A stretch of 38,366 nt of DNA from Prevotella sp. (GTDB lineage Bacteria > Bacteroidota > Bacteroidia > Bacteroidales > Bacteroidaceae): contig JAILFU010000021.1 in NCBI GenBank assembly GCA_024697405.1, forward strand, positions 1 to 38,366, in the 5' to 3' direction. Position 1 is the first letter of the stretch; each line of letters opens with the position of its first letter. Made by a program: the position numbers and the translations under genes. Below the pieces are notes generated by a model. That model did no database searches. It was not told where the DNA came from and worked only from the letters and a program-made list of their open reading frames with translations. Shown here in pieces: positions 17,250 through 25,992 of this stretch.

Positions 17250-18782
17250 ATGCAACAACTGAAAGAACTATACATTCAATGGAGTGGGGCGGCACCCGTG
17301 GTGATGGAGAAGTTGCCGGGTGCGGGCAGCAACCGTGTCTACTATCGCATGACCGACGGCGAGGGGCACAGCGTGATAGGCTGCATAGGCACCAGCCGCG
17401 ACGAGAACCATGCCTTCGTCTACCTGGCCCGCCACTTCACGAAGCGCCAGCTGCCTGTGCCCCACATCCTGGCAGTAAGCAGCGACGAGCTGCGCTATCT
17501 GCAGACCGACCTGGGGTCGGTGTCGCTCTTCGATGCCATACGGGGCGGGCGAGAGGCAGGAGGACGCTACACGCTGGCGGAGCAGGAGCTGCTGAAGCAG
17601 ACCATCCGCGAACTGCCCAACATACAGATACGGGGTGCCCGCGACCTCGACTTCCAGAACTGCTATCCGCAGCCCGCCTTCGATACCGACTCCGTGCTCT
17701 TCGACCTGAACTATTTCAAGTACTGCTTCCTGAAGGCTACAGAACTTGACTTCCATGAGCTGAAGCTCGAGGCCGACTTCCGCCTGCTGGCCAAGGACCT
17801 CACAACTGCCGGCGACGAGCTGTGCTTCCTCTACCGCGACTTCCAGGCCAGGAACGTCATGCTGACCAATCATACCCCGTTTTTCATCGACTTCCAAGGC
17901 GGACGCCGAGGGCCCTACTATTACGACCTGGCCTCCTTCCTCTGGCAGGCATCGGCCAAGTATCCCCACAAGCTGCGGCGTGAGCTGGTGTACGAATACT
18001 ACAACGCGCTGAAACAGTACACGGAGGTGCCCTCGCCCCATAAGTTCGTGGAGCGCCTGCGGCTCTTCGTCCTCTTCCGCCAGCTGCAGGTGCTGGGCGC
18101 CTACGGCTTCCGGGGGTATTTCGAGCGCAAGCAGCACTTCATCGACTCCATCCCCCCGGCCATGCAGAACCTGCGCGAGCTGCTCGCGTCGGCCACCTTC
18201 CCCTATCCCTATCTCTCCGACCTGCTGCAACGGCTCACCATGCTGCCCCGCTTCCGGCAGGTGGAAGCCACCGCGTCGCGTGCCGACGGCTACAAGATTA
18301 CCGACCGCAACCCCTACAAGCCTCATCCGCAGGATGGTCCCGCCACCTTCTCGAAGTACGACGCTCAAGGGCCGCTGGTGGTCAAGGTCTACAGTTTCTC
18401 CTATCGCAAGGGCATACCCGAGGACGAGAGCGGAAATGGCGGCGGCTATGTCTTCGACTGCCGCTCGACCCACAATCCCGGCCGCTACGAGCCCTACAAG
18501 CAGCTGACAGGACTCGACGAGCCCGTCATCCGCTTCCTGGAGGACGACGGCGAGATTCTCACCTTCCTCGACTCCGTCTACAAGCTGGCCGACGCCCATG
18601 TGCGCCGCTACATCCAGCGCGGCTTCACCTCGCTCATGTTCTCCTTCGGCTGCACCGGCGGACAGCATCGCAGCGTCTATAGCGCCCAGCACCTGGCCGA
18701 GCACCTGCATAGCAAGTTCGGCATCGAGGTGCGCATCTGCCATCGCGAGCAGGGAATAAACACAGTTCTAGTTAAGAGTTAG
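17250..18782 (+). CDS. AmgK-like amino-sugar kinase fused to a RapZ C-terminal domain
   Basis: The 510-aa product has two parts. Residues 1-330 form an aminoglycoside-phosphotransferase-type kinase: PGAGSNRVYYR (nucleotide loop), YRDFQARNVM with catalytic Asp197, and FIDFQGG with metal-binding Asp214. This is the pattern of AmgK, which phosphorylates MurNAc/GlcNAc at C1 in cell-wall recycling. Residues 375-500 match the C-terminal domain of RapZ, including FGCTGGQHRSVYSAQHLAEH (466-485), which carries the GCTGG-HRS signature. In E. coli that domain binds glucosamine-6-phosphate and small RNAs. A MurU-like gene follows 217 bp downstream. The frame opens at TTG (17238), but ATG at 17250 is the better start. 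The domain calls are strong; the specific sugar and any RNA role are inferred. Confidence 0.85.
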   Translation: MQQLKELYIQWSGAAPVVMEKLPGAGSNRVYYRMTDGEGHSVIGCIGTSRDENHAFVYLARHFTKRQLPVPHILAVSSDELRYLQTDLGSVSLFDAIRGGREAGGRYTLAEQELLKQTIRELPNIQIRGARDLDFQNCYPQPAFDTDSVLFDLNYFKYCFLKATELDFHELKLEADFRLLAKDLTTAGDELCFLYRDFQARNVMLTNHTPFFIDFQGGRRGPYYYDLASFLWQASAKYPHKLRRELVYEYYNALKQYTEVPSPHKFVERLRLFVLFRQLQVLGAYGFRGYFERKQHFIDSIPPAMQNLRELLASATFPYPYLSDLLQRLTMLPRFRQVEATASRADGYKITDRNPYKPHPQDGPATFSKYDAQGPLVVKVYSFSYRKGIPEDESGNGGGYVFDCRSTHNPGRYEPYKQLTGLDEPVIRFLEDDGEILTFLDSVYKLADAHVRRYIQRGFTSLMFSFGCTGGQHRSVYSAQHLAEHLHSKFGIEVRICHREQGINTVLVKS

Positions 18783-18993
18783 GAATTAGGAGTTAGGAAT
18801 CTGGAATTAGGAGTTTGGATTTTTAGCTAGCAGCTGATGCGCCAGCCAAATTGTAAATACTCAAATAGTAAATTAATTGTAAATCGTAAATTGTCAAATA
18901 GTAAATAAATTGTAAATTGTCAAATAGTAAATTAATAAAATAGTCAAATAGTAAATAAATAGTAAATCGTAAATAGTTAAATAGTAAATTAGC
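18776..18993. repeat. Two consecutive degenerate short-repeat arrays between amgK-like and murU-like genes
   Basis: Positions 18776-18825 are an array of GTTAGGA/ATTAGGA units. Positions 18852-18991 are an A/T-rich array of units such as AATAGTAAAT, AATTGTAAAT and CGTAAATTGTCA. No promoter box, terminator or reading frame of interest was seen. It lies between two genes that probably act together. Confidence 0.75.
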
Positions 18994-18999
18994 AAGGTT

Positions 19000-19797
19000 T
19001 TGAAACAAGCTATGATATTCGCCGCTGGGCTGGGCACCCGCCTGAAGCCCCTTACCGACAGCATGCCCAAGGCATTGGTGCCTGTCGGCGGACGGCCCTT
19101 GATAGACATCGTCGTTGAGCGGCTGATGGCACAAGGCTACCAGCACTTCGTGGTCAACGTCCACCACTTTGCCCAGCAGATCATCGACCATGTAGAAAAT
19201 AGCGACTATGCTTATTTCGTACATTTCAGCGACGAGCGCGACAAGCTGCTGGAGACGGGCGGCGGACTCAAGAAAGCTGCGCCCCTCTTTCCCGACGACA
19301 GCCCCGTCCTCATCCATAATGTCGACATACTCGACAATGTGGACTACGGGTGGTTCGCCCGCCAGCACCTGCCTGAGGAGGATGCTGTGCTGCTGGTCAG
19401 CCGCCGCAAGACGAAGCGCTACCTCCTCTTCGATGCCGGCATGCGCCTCATGGGCTGGACGAACATAGAGACCGGCGAGGTGAAATCGCCCTTCCCTTGG
19501 CTCCGCAATGCGCCCCTGGATCTGTCTACTCCTCTCTCCCCCTGGAGAGTGGCCGGGGGTGAGGTTTCTCTTTACCCCTTCGCCTTCTCCGGCATCCACT
19601 CCTTCTCGCCCCGTCTCTTCCCCCTGATGGAGCGTTTTCCCGACCGCTTCCCCATCATGGACTTCTATCTCAGCATCTGCCATCGTTCCCGCATCGTAGG
19701 CTTGGTAAAAGACGACCTCCGCCTGCTCGACGTGGGAAAGCTCGACACGCTGGCCGAAGCAGAGCAATTCCTAACGACTATGTATACTGCTAGCTAG
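19000..19797 (+). CDS. murU: MurU-like sugar-1-phosphate nucleotidyltransferase
   Basis: This 265-aa nucleotidyltransferase has the classic start MKQAMIFAAGLGTRLKPLT followed by MPKALVPVGGRPLI. The metal-binding HNVDILDNVD (106-115) is also present. By family and position after an AmgK-like kinase it probably uridylylates MurNAc-1-phosphate to UDP-MurNAc, bypassing de novo synthesis; other sugar-1-phosphates cannot be excluded. The start is taken as TTG at 19000 because homologues begin MK-AMI-AAG. ATG at 19012 would remove four residues of that strand. Residues about 173-191 (STPLSPWRVAGGEV) interrupt the fold before the conserved AFSGIH and are encoded by a palindromic repeat (19528-19567). 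Confidence 0.8.
   Translation: MKQAMIFAAGLGTRLKPLTDSMPKALVPVGGRPLIDIVVERLMAQGYQHFVVNVHHFAQQIIDHVENSDYAYFVHFSDERDKLLETGGGLKKAAPLFPDDSPVLIHNVDILDNVDYGWFARQHLPEEDAVLLVSRRKTKRYLLFDAGMRLMGWTNIETGEVKSPFPWLRNAPLDLSTPLSPWRVAGGEVSLYPFAFSGIHSFSPRLFPLMERFPDRFPIMDFYLSICHRSRIVGLVKDDLRLLDVGKLDTLAEAEQFLTTMYTAS
19528..19567 (+). repeat. Palindromic repeat unit inside the murU-like coding sequence
   Basis: The 40-bp unit contains the hairpin CTCTCC-CCCT-GGAGAG followed by GGCCGGGGGTGAGGTTT. By eye about 70% of positions match the 39-bp core of the intergenic palindrome at 20281-20319. The reading frame is kept and yields TPLSPWRVAGGEVS. Confidence 0.55.
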
Positions 19798-19816
19798 GCG
19801 ACAAATTTGTCTCAAT

Positions 19817-20227
19817 ATGAGGAAAGTGTTAGTTGTACTGTTGATGATGCTGGTTCTGGCTCCCATTTGCTATTCCCAAACCATAAGAAACAGCAACAAT
19901 TCGGTTGTTGCAAGGATTGATGATGACGGAACGGTGAGGAATAGCAACAATTCGGTGATAGGCCGTTTTGGCAGTAATGGTGACATCCGCGACAGTAATA
20001 ACCGTTACCTTGGTAAGATAGACCGTAATGGTGATGTGCGCGACAGCCAAAACTCCTATCTGGGGAAAGTTGAAAGCAACGGAACTGTGCGCAATCGTAA
20101 CAACTCCACATTAGGGAAAGTCGAGAGCGACGGCACAGTCAGGGACAGCAATAGCCACCTTCTTGGTACTGCAAAAGGCGTTCCCATGCGGTATGCGGCA
20201 GCGTTTTTCTTCTTTGGTTTCTACTAA
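19817..20227 (+). CDS. Secreted six-repeat protein of beta-flower type
   Basis: The product has 136 aa with a signal peptide (MRKVLVVLLMMLVLAPICYSQ) followed by six near-perfect 17-residue repeats. Their consensus is TVRNSNNSxLGKVExDG, each about 51 bp in the DNA. The last repeat runs into an aromatic tail, AAAFFFFGFY. The pattern resembles the '5-fold beta-flower' type of Bacteroidetes exported protein. The function is unknown. The hydrophobic C-terminus could insert in, or lie on, a membrane. The TAA stop overlaps the first base pair or two of the apparent target duplication of the following palindromic element (20226-20233). Confidence 0.75.
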   Translation: MRKVLVVLLMMLVLAPICYSQTIRNSNNSVVARIDDDGTVRNSNNSVIGRFGSNGDIRDSNNRYLGKIDRNGDVRDSQNSYLGKVESNGTVRNRNNSTLGKVESDGTVRDSNSHLLGTAKGVPMRYAAAFFFFGFY

Positions 20228-20233
20228 ACTTTA

Positions 20234-20457
20234 GGCAATAATAAAGCAGTTGGCACAGGAATTATTCTCCGGCGGTAGCCACTCCCCTCCCCTCAAGGGG
20301 AGGGGCAGGGGTGGGGTCTGTAACTATTTCCACTGAGAGTACACAGACGATGTCAAACTCGCTGAAGGAAGTTAGAGACCCCACCCCTACCCCTCCCCTT
20401 GAGGGGAGGAGCGCCATGCGGAATAATTGATTAAGTGCCAACTGCTATATTATTGCC
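20234..20457. mobile_element. 224-bp palindromic MITE-like element with 8-bp target-site duplication
   Basis: The arms 20234-20319 and 20376-20457 are inverted copies of each other along about 82-86 bp: GGCAATAATA at the left end, TATTATTGCC at the right end, and nested CCCCTCAAGGGG hairpins in both. The octamer AAACTTTA directly flanks the element on both sides (20226-20233 and 20458-20465), as expected after insertion. No transposase frame is present, so it would be mobilised in trans. The end of a related copy is seen at 1-66. Confidence 0.75.
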
Positions 20458-20465
20458 AAACTTTA

Positions 20466-21120
20466 AGGTTTTGCTACGTTTTGGCGACCGTAGCTCGGGC
20501 GCTCATCCTCCGGCGGCTTGCTACCAAAGGGACGCAAGGCTGCGGCTGGCCTTGTAGGGAAATGTGTGTCTGTTTGTTTCAGTATTTCAGTTTCAGTAAC
20601 GTTTCAGAGGGTCAGTTATATCTCAAAACAGCCCTTTAAGAACTTATAACTAATTAATAATTAGTAAGTTATATAAGAAAGAGGGTCGATACCACCCCCC
20701 GAAAAACTACTGAAACAACTGAAACTGAAACAACCGACTAGTTAGTTATTTCTCTAAAAGGCTGAAAACCAACGAGGTATGACGTCTGAAGACAACAGCG
20801 TCTGCAATGTCAAACCTTGATAAAGCCCAGATAATATCCATTTTTTAGCTCTACTGGTGCCACGCGACATGCGCGAAACCCTCATTTTTGTGCTTTCTCC
20901 CGTCCTTGGCGCACATTACAGCCGTTCAAATAATCGTACTCCGACATCACTTGGAAGGAGTTTTTGTGGCCGAATGGCCCATGTCATGGCCAGTTTCTGC
21001 TATAAAAAGGCTGGTTTTCGCTACTAGGCGAACACTATTTTTTCGTTGCTCAACGTGTTTCTCCTACCAGGCCCGCCAAGTCCGCGACGGGCGCATGCTG
21101 CGAGCGGGACAAGTTCACAT
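20466..21120. other. 655-bp gap with an inverted repeat and no convincing gene
   Basis: A CAGTTTCAG-type motif (GTTTCAGTATTTCAGTTTCAG, near 20577-20597) recurs inverted near 20708-20733. The two copies flank a perfect small palindrome ACTAATTA-A-TAATTAGT (20650-20666). The rest (20760-21120) holds only short frames without ribosome sites or recognisable protein families. I saw no promoter box or clean terminator for greA here. Confidence 0.45.
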
Positions 21121-21123
21121 CCG

Positions 21124-21591
21124 TCAGGAAAGGGTGATGCTGTCGATGCGCAGCTTCAGCATGCCTGCGGGTACACGCACCTCTACGACGTCGCCCGCAC
21201 GCTTCTTCAGGAGGGCCTGGGCAATGGGCGACTTGATGGAGATTTTGCCCTCGCGCAGATTGGCCTCATGGGGGCTGGCTATGGTGTAGGTCATACGGGC
21301 GTTATTGTTCAGGTTGGTCATCTCCACCCTCGACAGCAGGCCTACGGCGTCGGAGCCGAGGCGCGAGGTGTCGATGACGCGGGCATTTTCCAGCACCCGT
21401 TGCATGAAGCGTATCCTGCCCAGCAGTCGCCCCTGCTCTCGCTTGGCAGCATGATACTCAAAGTTCTCGCTGAGGTCGCCCTTGTCGCGCGCTTCGGAGA
21501 TGGCATCCCTTACCTGCGGCAGCTCTACGTGCTCCAGCTGATGAAGTTCGGCTACCAGTTTGTCGTAGCCCTCTTGTGACATATATTCCAT
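21124..21591 (-). CDS. greA: Transcription elongation factor GreA
   Basis: At 155 aa this has the normal GreA length and layout. The N-terminal coiled coil includes MSQEGYDKLVAELHQLEHVELPQ and ISEARDKGDLSENFEYHAAK, whose acidic tip DLSEN enters the RNA-polymerase channel. The C-terminal FKBP-like domain contains ISIKSPIAQALLKKRAGDVVEV. It stimulates cleavage of backtracked transcripts. The start is ATG at 21591. A -7 box (21626-21633) lies 34 bp upstream. The gene diverges from the ABC-F ATPase. Confidence 0.95.
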   Translation of the reverse strand: MEYMSQEGYDKLVAELHQLEHVELPQVRDAISEARDKGDLSENFEYHAAKREQGRLLGRIRFMQRVLENARVIDTSRLGSDAVGLLSRVEMTNLNNNARMTYTIASPHEANLREGKISIKSPIAQALLKKRAGDVVEVRVPAGMLKLRIDSITLS

Positions 21592-21625
21592 GATAAATCT
21601 GCGTTGTTTCTTATTTTTCGGGGTG

Positions 21626-21633
21626 CAAAGGTA
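21626..21633 (-). promoter_or_regulatory. -7 promoter box for greA
   Basis: The minus strand reads TACCTTTG, a match to TAnnTTTG. No matching -33 TTTG was found at the usual spacing. Confidence 0.6.
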
Positions 21634-21741
21634 CGAAAGAGTTGGCAGTTTAGGGGCATGCGTGAGTGGTTTTTTATCTCAAAGGAAAATTAATAATTGT
21701 TAAACACGGAGAATTACTTCTTACTCCTGACGCTGAACTGA

Positions 21742-23418
<1,677 letters not shown>

Positions 23419-23517
23419 CGAGAGGGCGAGAGGGCGAGATTTCGAAATGTCGAGACGTCGAAATCCCGAAATCCCGAAATATCGAAATATCGAAATCCCG
23501 AAAACAACGAAAATAAA
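23419..23517. repeat. Short degenerate repeat array between ABC-F and galE
   Basis: Units of GCGAGAGG are followed by a run of CGAAATCCCGAAATATCGAAAT-type 8-9 bp units, ending a few bases before the galE ATG. It is a third, different short motif filling a gene leader in this window. No promoter box was found, so galE may depend on upstream transcription. Confidence 0.7.
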
Positions 23518-23520
23518 ACT

Positions 23521-24561
23521 ATGAAACAAACAATCTTAGTGACGGGTGGCACCGGCTTTATTGGGAGCCACACTACCGTAGAGCTGCAGGAGGCAGGCTA
23601 CGAAGTGGTCATCATCGACAACCTGTCGAATTCTAACGCCAGCGTCGTAGACGGCATCGAGAAGATTACGGGCGTGCGCCCTGCCTTCGAGAAGGTGGAC
23701 TGCTGCGACATGGAGGCGCTGGAGGGCGTATTCCAGAAGTACCCGAAGATAGAGGGCATCATCCACTTCGCCGCATCGAAAGCTGTGGGCGAGAGCGTGG
23801 AGAAACCGCTGCTCTACTACCGCAACAACCTCACCTCGCTCATCAACCTGCTGGAGCTGATGCCGAAATACAACGTGAAGGGCATCATCTTCTCCAGCTC
23901 GTGCACCGTCTACGGACAGCCCTCCGACGAGAACCTGCCCGTCACGGAGAGTGCGCCCATACAGAAAGCCCTGTCGCCCTACGGCAACACGAAGCAGATT
24001 AACGAGGAGATTATACAGGACTACATCCACAGCGGCGCACCCATCAAGAGCATCATCCTGCGCTACTTTAACCCCATTGGCGCACATCCCTCGGCACTCA
24101 TCGGCGAGCTGCCAAACGGCGTGCCCATGAACCTCATCCCCTTCGTCACCCAGACGGCCATCGGCATCCGCAAGCAGCTGAAAATCTTCGGACACGACTA
24201 TAACACGCCCGACCATACCTGCATACGCGACTACATCTACGTGGTAGACCTGGCCAAGGCGCACGTGAAGGCTATGGAGCGCGTGCTCGACAATCCCGAT
24301 ACCGACGCCGTGGAGGTGTTCAACATCGGCACAGGACGAGGACTCTCCACGCTGGAAGTGGTAGAGGGCTTCGAGAAGGCAACAGGCGTGAAGGTGAACT
24401 GGGAGTATGCACCCCGCCGAGAGGGTGACATCGAGCAGGTATGGGGCAATGTGGACAAGGCCAACAAGGTGCTGGGCTGGAAGGCCGACACACCTACGGA
24501 GGAAGTGCTGAAGAGTGCCTGGCGCTGGCAGGAGAAGCTGCGCGAGGACGGTATACAATAA
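23521..24561 (+). CDS. galE: UDP-glucose 4-epimerase
   Basis: This 346-aa extended SDR enzyme interconverts UDP-glucose and UDP-galactose. It shows the NAD-binding GGTGFIGSH near the N-terminus, DNLSNS, FAASKAVGESVEKPL, the serine-rich SSSCTVYG, and the catalytic YGNTK (Tyr in SPYGNTK). The C-terminal region includes NIGTGRG and YAPRREGDIEQ, as in GalE. It probably supplies UDP-galactose for the polysaccharide genes that follow. An intrinsic terminator lies 24 bp after the stop. Confidence 0.95.
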   Translation: MKQTILVTGGTGFIGSHTTVELQEAGYEVVIIDNLSNSNASVVDGIEKITGVRPAFEKVDCCDMEALEGVFQKYPKIEGIIHFAASKAVGESVEKPLLYYRNNLTSLINLLELMPKYNVKGIIFSSSCTVYGQPSDENLPVTESAPIQKALSPYGNTKQINEEIIQDYIHSGAPIKSIILRYFNPIGAHPSALIGELPNGVPMNLIPFVTQTAIGIRKQLKIFGHDYNTPDHTCIRDYIYVVDLAKAHVKAMERVLDNPDTDAVEVFNIGTGRGLSTLEVVEGFEKATGVKVNWEYAPRREGDIEQVWGNVDKANKVLGWKADTPTEEVLKSAWRWQEKLREDGIQ

Positions 24562-24584
24562 TTGTTTTTAAATGGTTGGACATA

Positions 24585-24612
24585 CAGTCCTTCAATTGTA
24601 GGACTGATTTTT
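24585..24612 (+). terminator. Intrinsic terminator of galE
   Basis: The stem CAGTCCT (24585-24591) pairs with AGGACTG (24600-24606), has an 8-base loop and is followed by ATTTTTGTG. Confidence 0.8.
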
Positions 24613-24627
24613 GTGTTTGTGTTGTGG

Positions 24628-24654
24628 TGGGCTTCCGATGTGATATCGGGAGCC
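24628..24654. terminator. Second hairpin, probable convergent terminator
   Basis: GGGCTTCCGAT (24628-24638) pairs with ATCGGGAGCCC (24644-24654) with one G-U pair and the loop GTGAT. It lies between galE and the convergent GT4 gene, and could serve either strand. The U-tract is poor. Confidence 0.6.
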
Positions 24655-24663
24655 CATTGTTTC

Positions 24664-24747
24664 CTTCACCCTATGGCCTTGAAGAAGTCCTCTGCGTAGC
24701 GCTGTTCTTCACCCTATGGCCTTGAAGAAGTCCTCTGCGTAGCGCTG
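24664..24747. repeat. Tandem duplication over the 3' end of the GT4 gene
   Basis: The 41 bases at 24664-24704 are repeated at 24707-24747 (period 43). The right copy is the real C-terminal coding end (codons for AEDFFKAIG and the stop). The left copy is a non-coding duplicate just past the stop. Because 43 is not a multiple of three, the copy is out of frame. Confidence 0.9.
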
Positions 24748-25887
24748 CTTGTTGTAGTAAGCAGAGTGGGCCAGCGAAGCCTTCCCCATCGCCAGCCGTT
24801 TCTCGGGATGGAGGTAGAGGTCGAGGATGGCGGAGGTGAGGTTGGCGGTGAAATTCTCGTCGGTTGTGAGCATGACGGCACCTTCTTCGGTCACCTCCTC
24901 GGGTATGCCGCCTCGTCGGGTAGTGATGATAGGCAGTCCCACGGCTTGCGCCTCAAGCACGGTATTGGGGCAAGGGTCGTCCCAGAGTGACGGGATGACA
25001 GCTACGTCGGATATTCTCAGGTAGTCGGGCATCTGGCTGTAAGGGATGAAGCCTGTGAATCGGATGCGGTCTTCCACGGGTTTTGCCTGCAACTTGAGTG
25101 CCTTGACAAACTCGTCCTCGTCGGCAGTATCGCCATAGAACGGGCTTCCGATGATGAGCAGTTTCATGCGAGGATGGTCTTTTAGCCGAGTGATGGCCTC
25201 AATAAGCTCTCGCACGCCCTTTTCGGGAGTCACTCTTCCGCTGAACACCATGATGAAGTCATCGTCTGTGAAGCCCATCTGTCTGCGTGTGATGCTGGTT
25301 TTTGCCGTAGGCGAGAAAGCTTCGGTATCTATTCCGTTCAGTATAGGTATGCACTTCGTGTCATTGGGATTGATGGTCCTTACACAACTGGCGATGTAGT
25401 CGGAAACGGTAAGTATACGTGACGCCTTGTCGTAGATTTCCTGAGCGGCTTTCGTCTGGCTGTTGAGCAGGTCATTATGCAGGTAGAGGTACAGGCTTGT
25501 ACCTGCCGGTACTTCCATGCCAGCAGCGTAGCCGGGACGGTTGTCAAGCAGGATGATGTCGTAGTGCTGCTTTGTCAGTCGCTTCCATGCTTCCCTGAAA
25601 TAGTACTCAATAGTGTAGTGGTAGTATTTCTCGCCATGAATCTTGTAGTGAAGGTTTTTGCGTATCTTGGCCATCAGGCTCTTTACCTCTATGTAGACAT
25701 AGTGGTTCGCGTCGGACTCCAATGCCGGATGGCCCGTGATGTTCTCATCCCACACGCTGAAAACAGTCATGTCGTGCAGGTGGTGCTCGTGATTGTACTT
25801 GAGGTAGAAATCGATATGGTTTTCTACGGCTCCTCCCCTGACGGCAGGAACAGGCAATATGCCCGATGTGAGGATGGCGATTTTCAT
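24709..25887 (-). CDS. Glycosyltransferase family 4 (GT-B fold)
   Basis: This 392-aa cytoplasmic glycosyltransferase starts MKIAILTSGILPVPAVRGGAVE. The donor-binding half shows VFSGRVTPEKGVRELIEAI, PDYLRISDVAVIPSLWDD and TVLEAQAVGLPIITTRRGGIPE, the GT4 EX7E-type region. It would add a sugar from a nucleotide-sugar donor to the lipid-linked polysaccharide intermediate. Acceptor and sugar cannot be told. The start is ATG at 25887: the frame continues 41 codons upstream through the promoter, which is rejected. The -7 box (25909-25916) is shared back-to-back with the ATP-grasp gene promoter. Its 3' end is partly duplicated. Confidence 0.9.
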   Translation of the reverse strand: MKIAILTSGILPVPAVRGGAVENHIDFYLKYNHEHHLHDMTVFSVWDENITGHPALESDANHYVYIEVKSLMAKIRKNLHYKIHGEKYYHYTIEYYFREAWKRLTKQHYDIILLDNRPGYAAGMEVPAGTSLYLYLHNDLLNSQTKAAQEIYDKASRILTVSDYIASCVRTINPNDTKCIPILNGIDTEAFSPTAKTSITRRQMGFTDDDFIMVFSGRVTPEKGVRELIEAITRLKDHPRMKLLIIGSPFYGDTADEDEFVKALKLQAKPVEDRIRFTGFIPYSQMPDYLRISDVAVIPSLWDDPCPNTVLEAQAVGLPIITTRRGGIPEEVTEEGAVMLTTDENFTANLTSAILDLYLHPEKRLAMGKASLAHSAYYNKQRYAEDFFKAIG

Positions 25888-25908
25888 GTTTTGTATGTTT
25901 TTTGACCG

Positions 25909-25916
25909 CAAAGATA
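25909..25916 (-). promoter_or_regulatory. -7 promoter box for the GT4 gene
   Basis: The minus strand reads TATCTTTG, 21 bp upstream of the ATG at 25887. It excludes the longer reading-frame start at 26010. Confidence 0.65.
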
Positions 25917-25958
25917 AAAAAAAATATCGAAATGCTGCTGTAAAAGCATTTTTTTTTG

Positions 25959-25966
25959 TAATTTTG
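25959..25966 (+). promoter_or_regulatory. -7 promoter box for the ATP-grasp gene
   Basis: TAATTTTG matches TAnnTTTG, 26 bp upstream of the ATG at 25993, in a T-rich run. Confidence 0.6.
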
Positions 25967-25992
25967 CAATCAAGATAGCGTGAATATTTATT

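Noticed and set aside
20888..21289. 133-aa plus-strand frame overlapping the 3' end of greA
   Set aside because: More than a third of it is antisense to greA, and the rest resembles no protein family I know and has no ribosome site.
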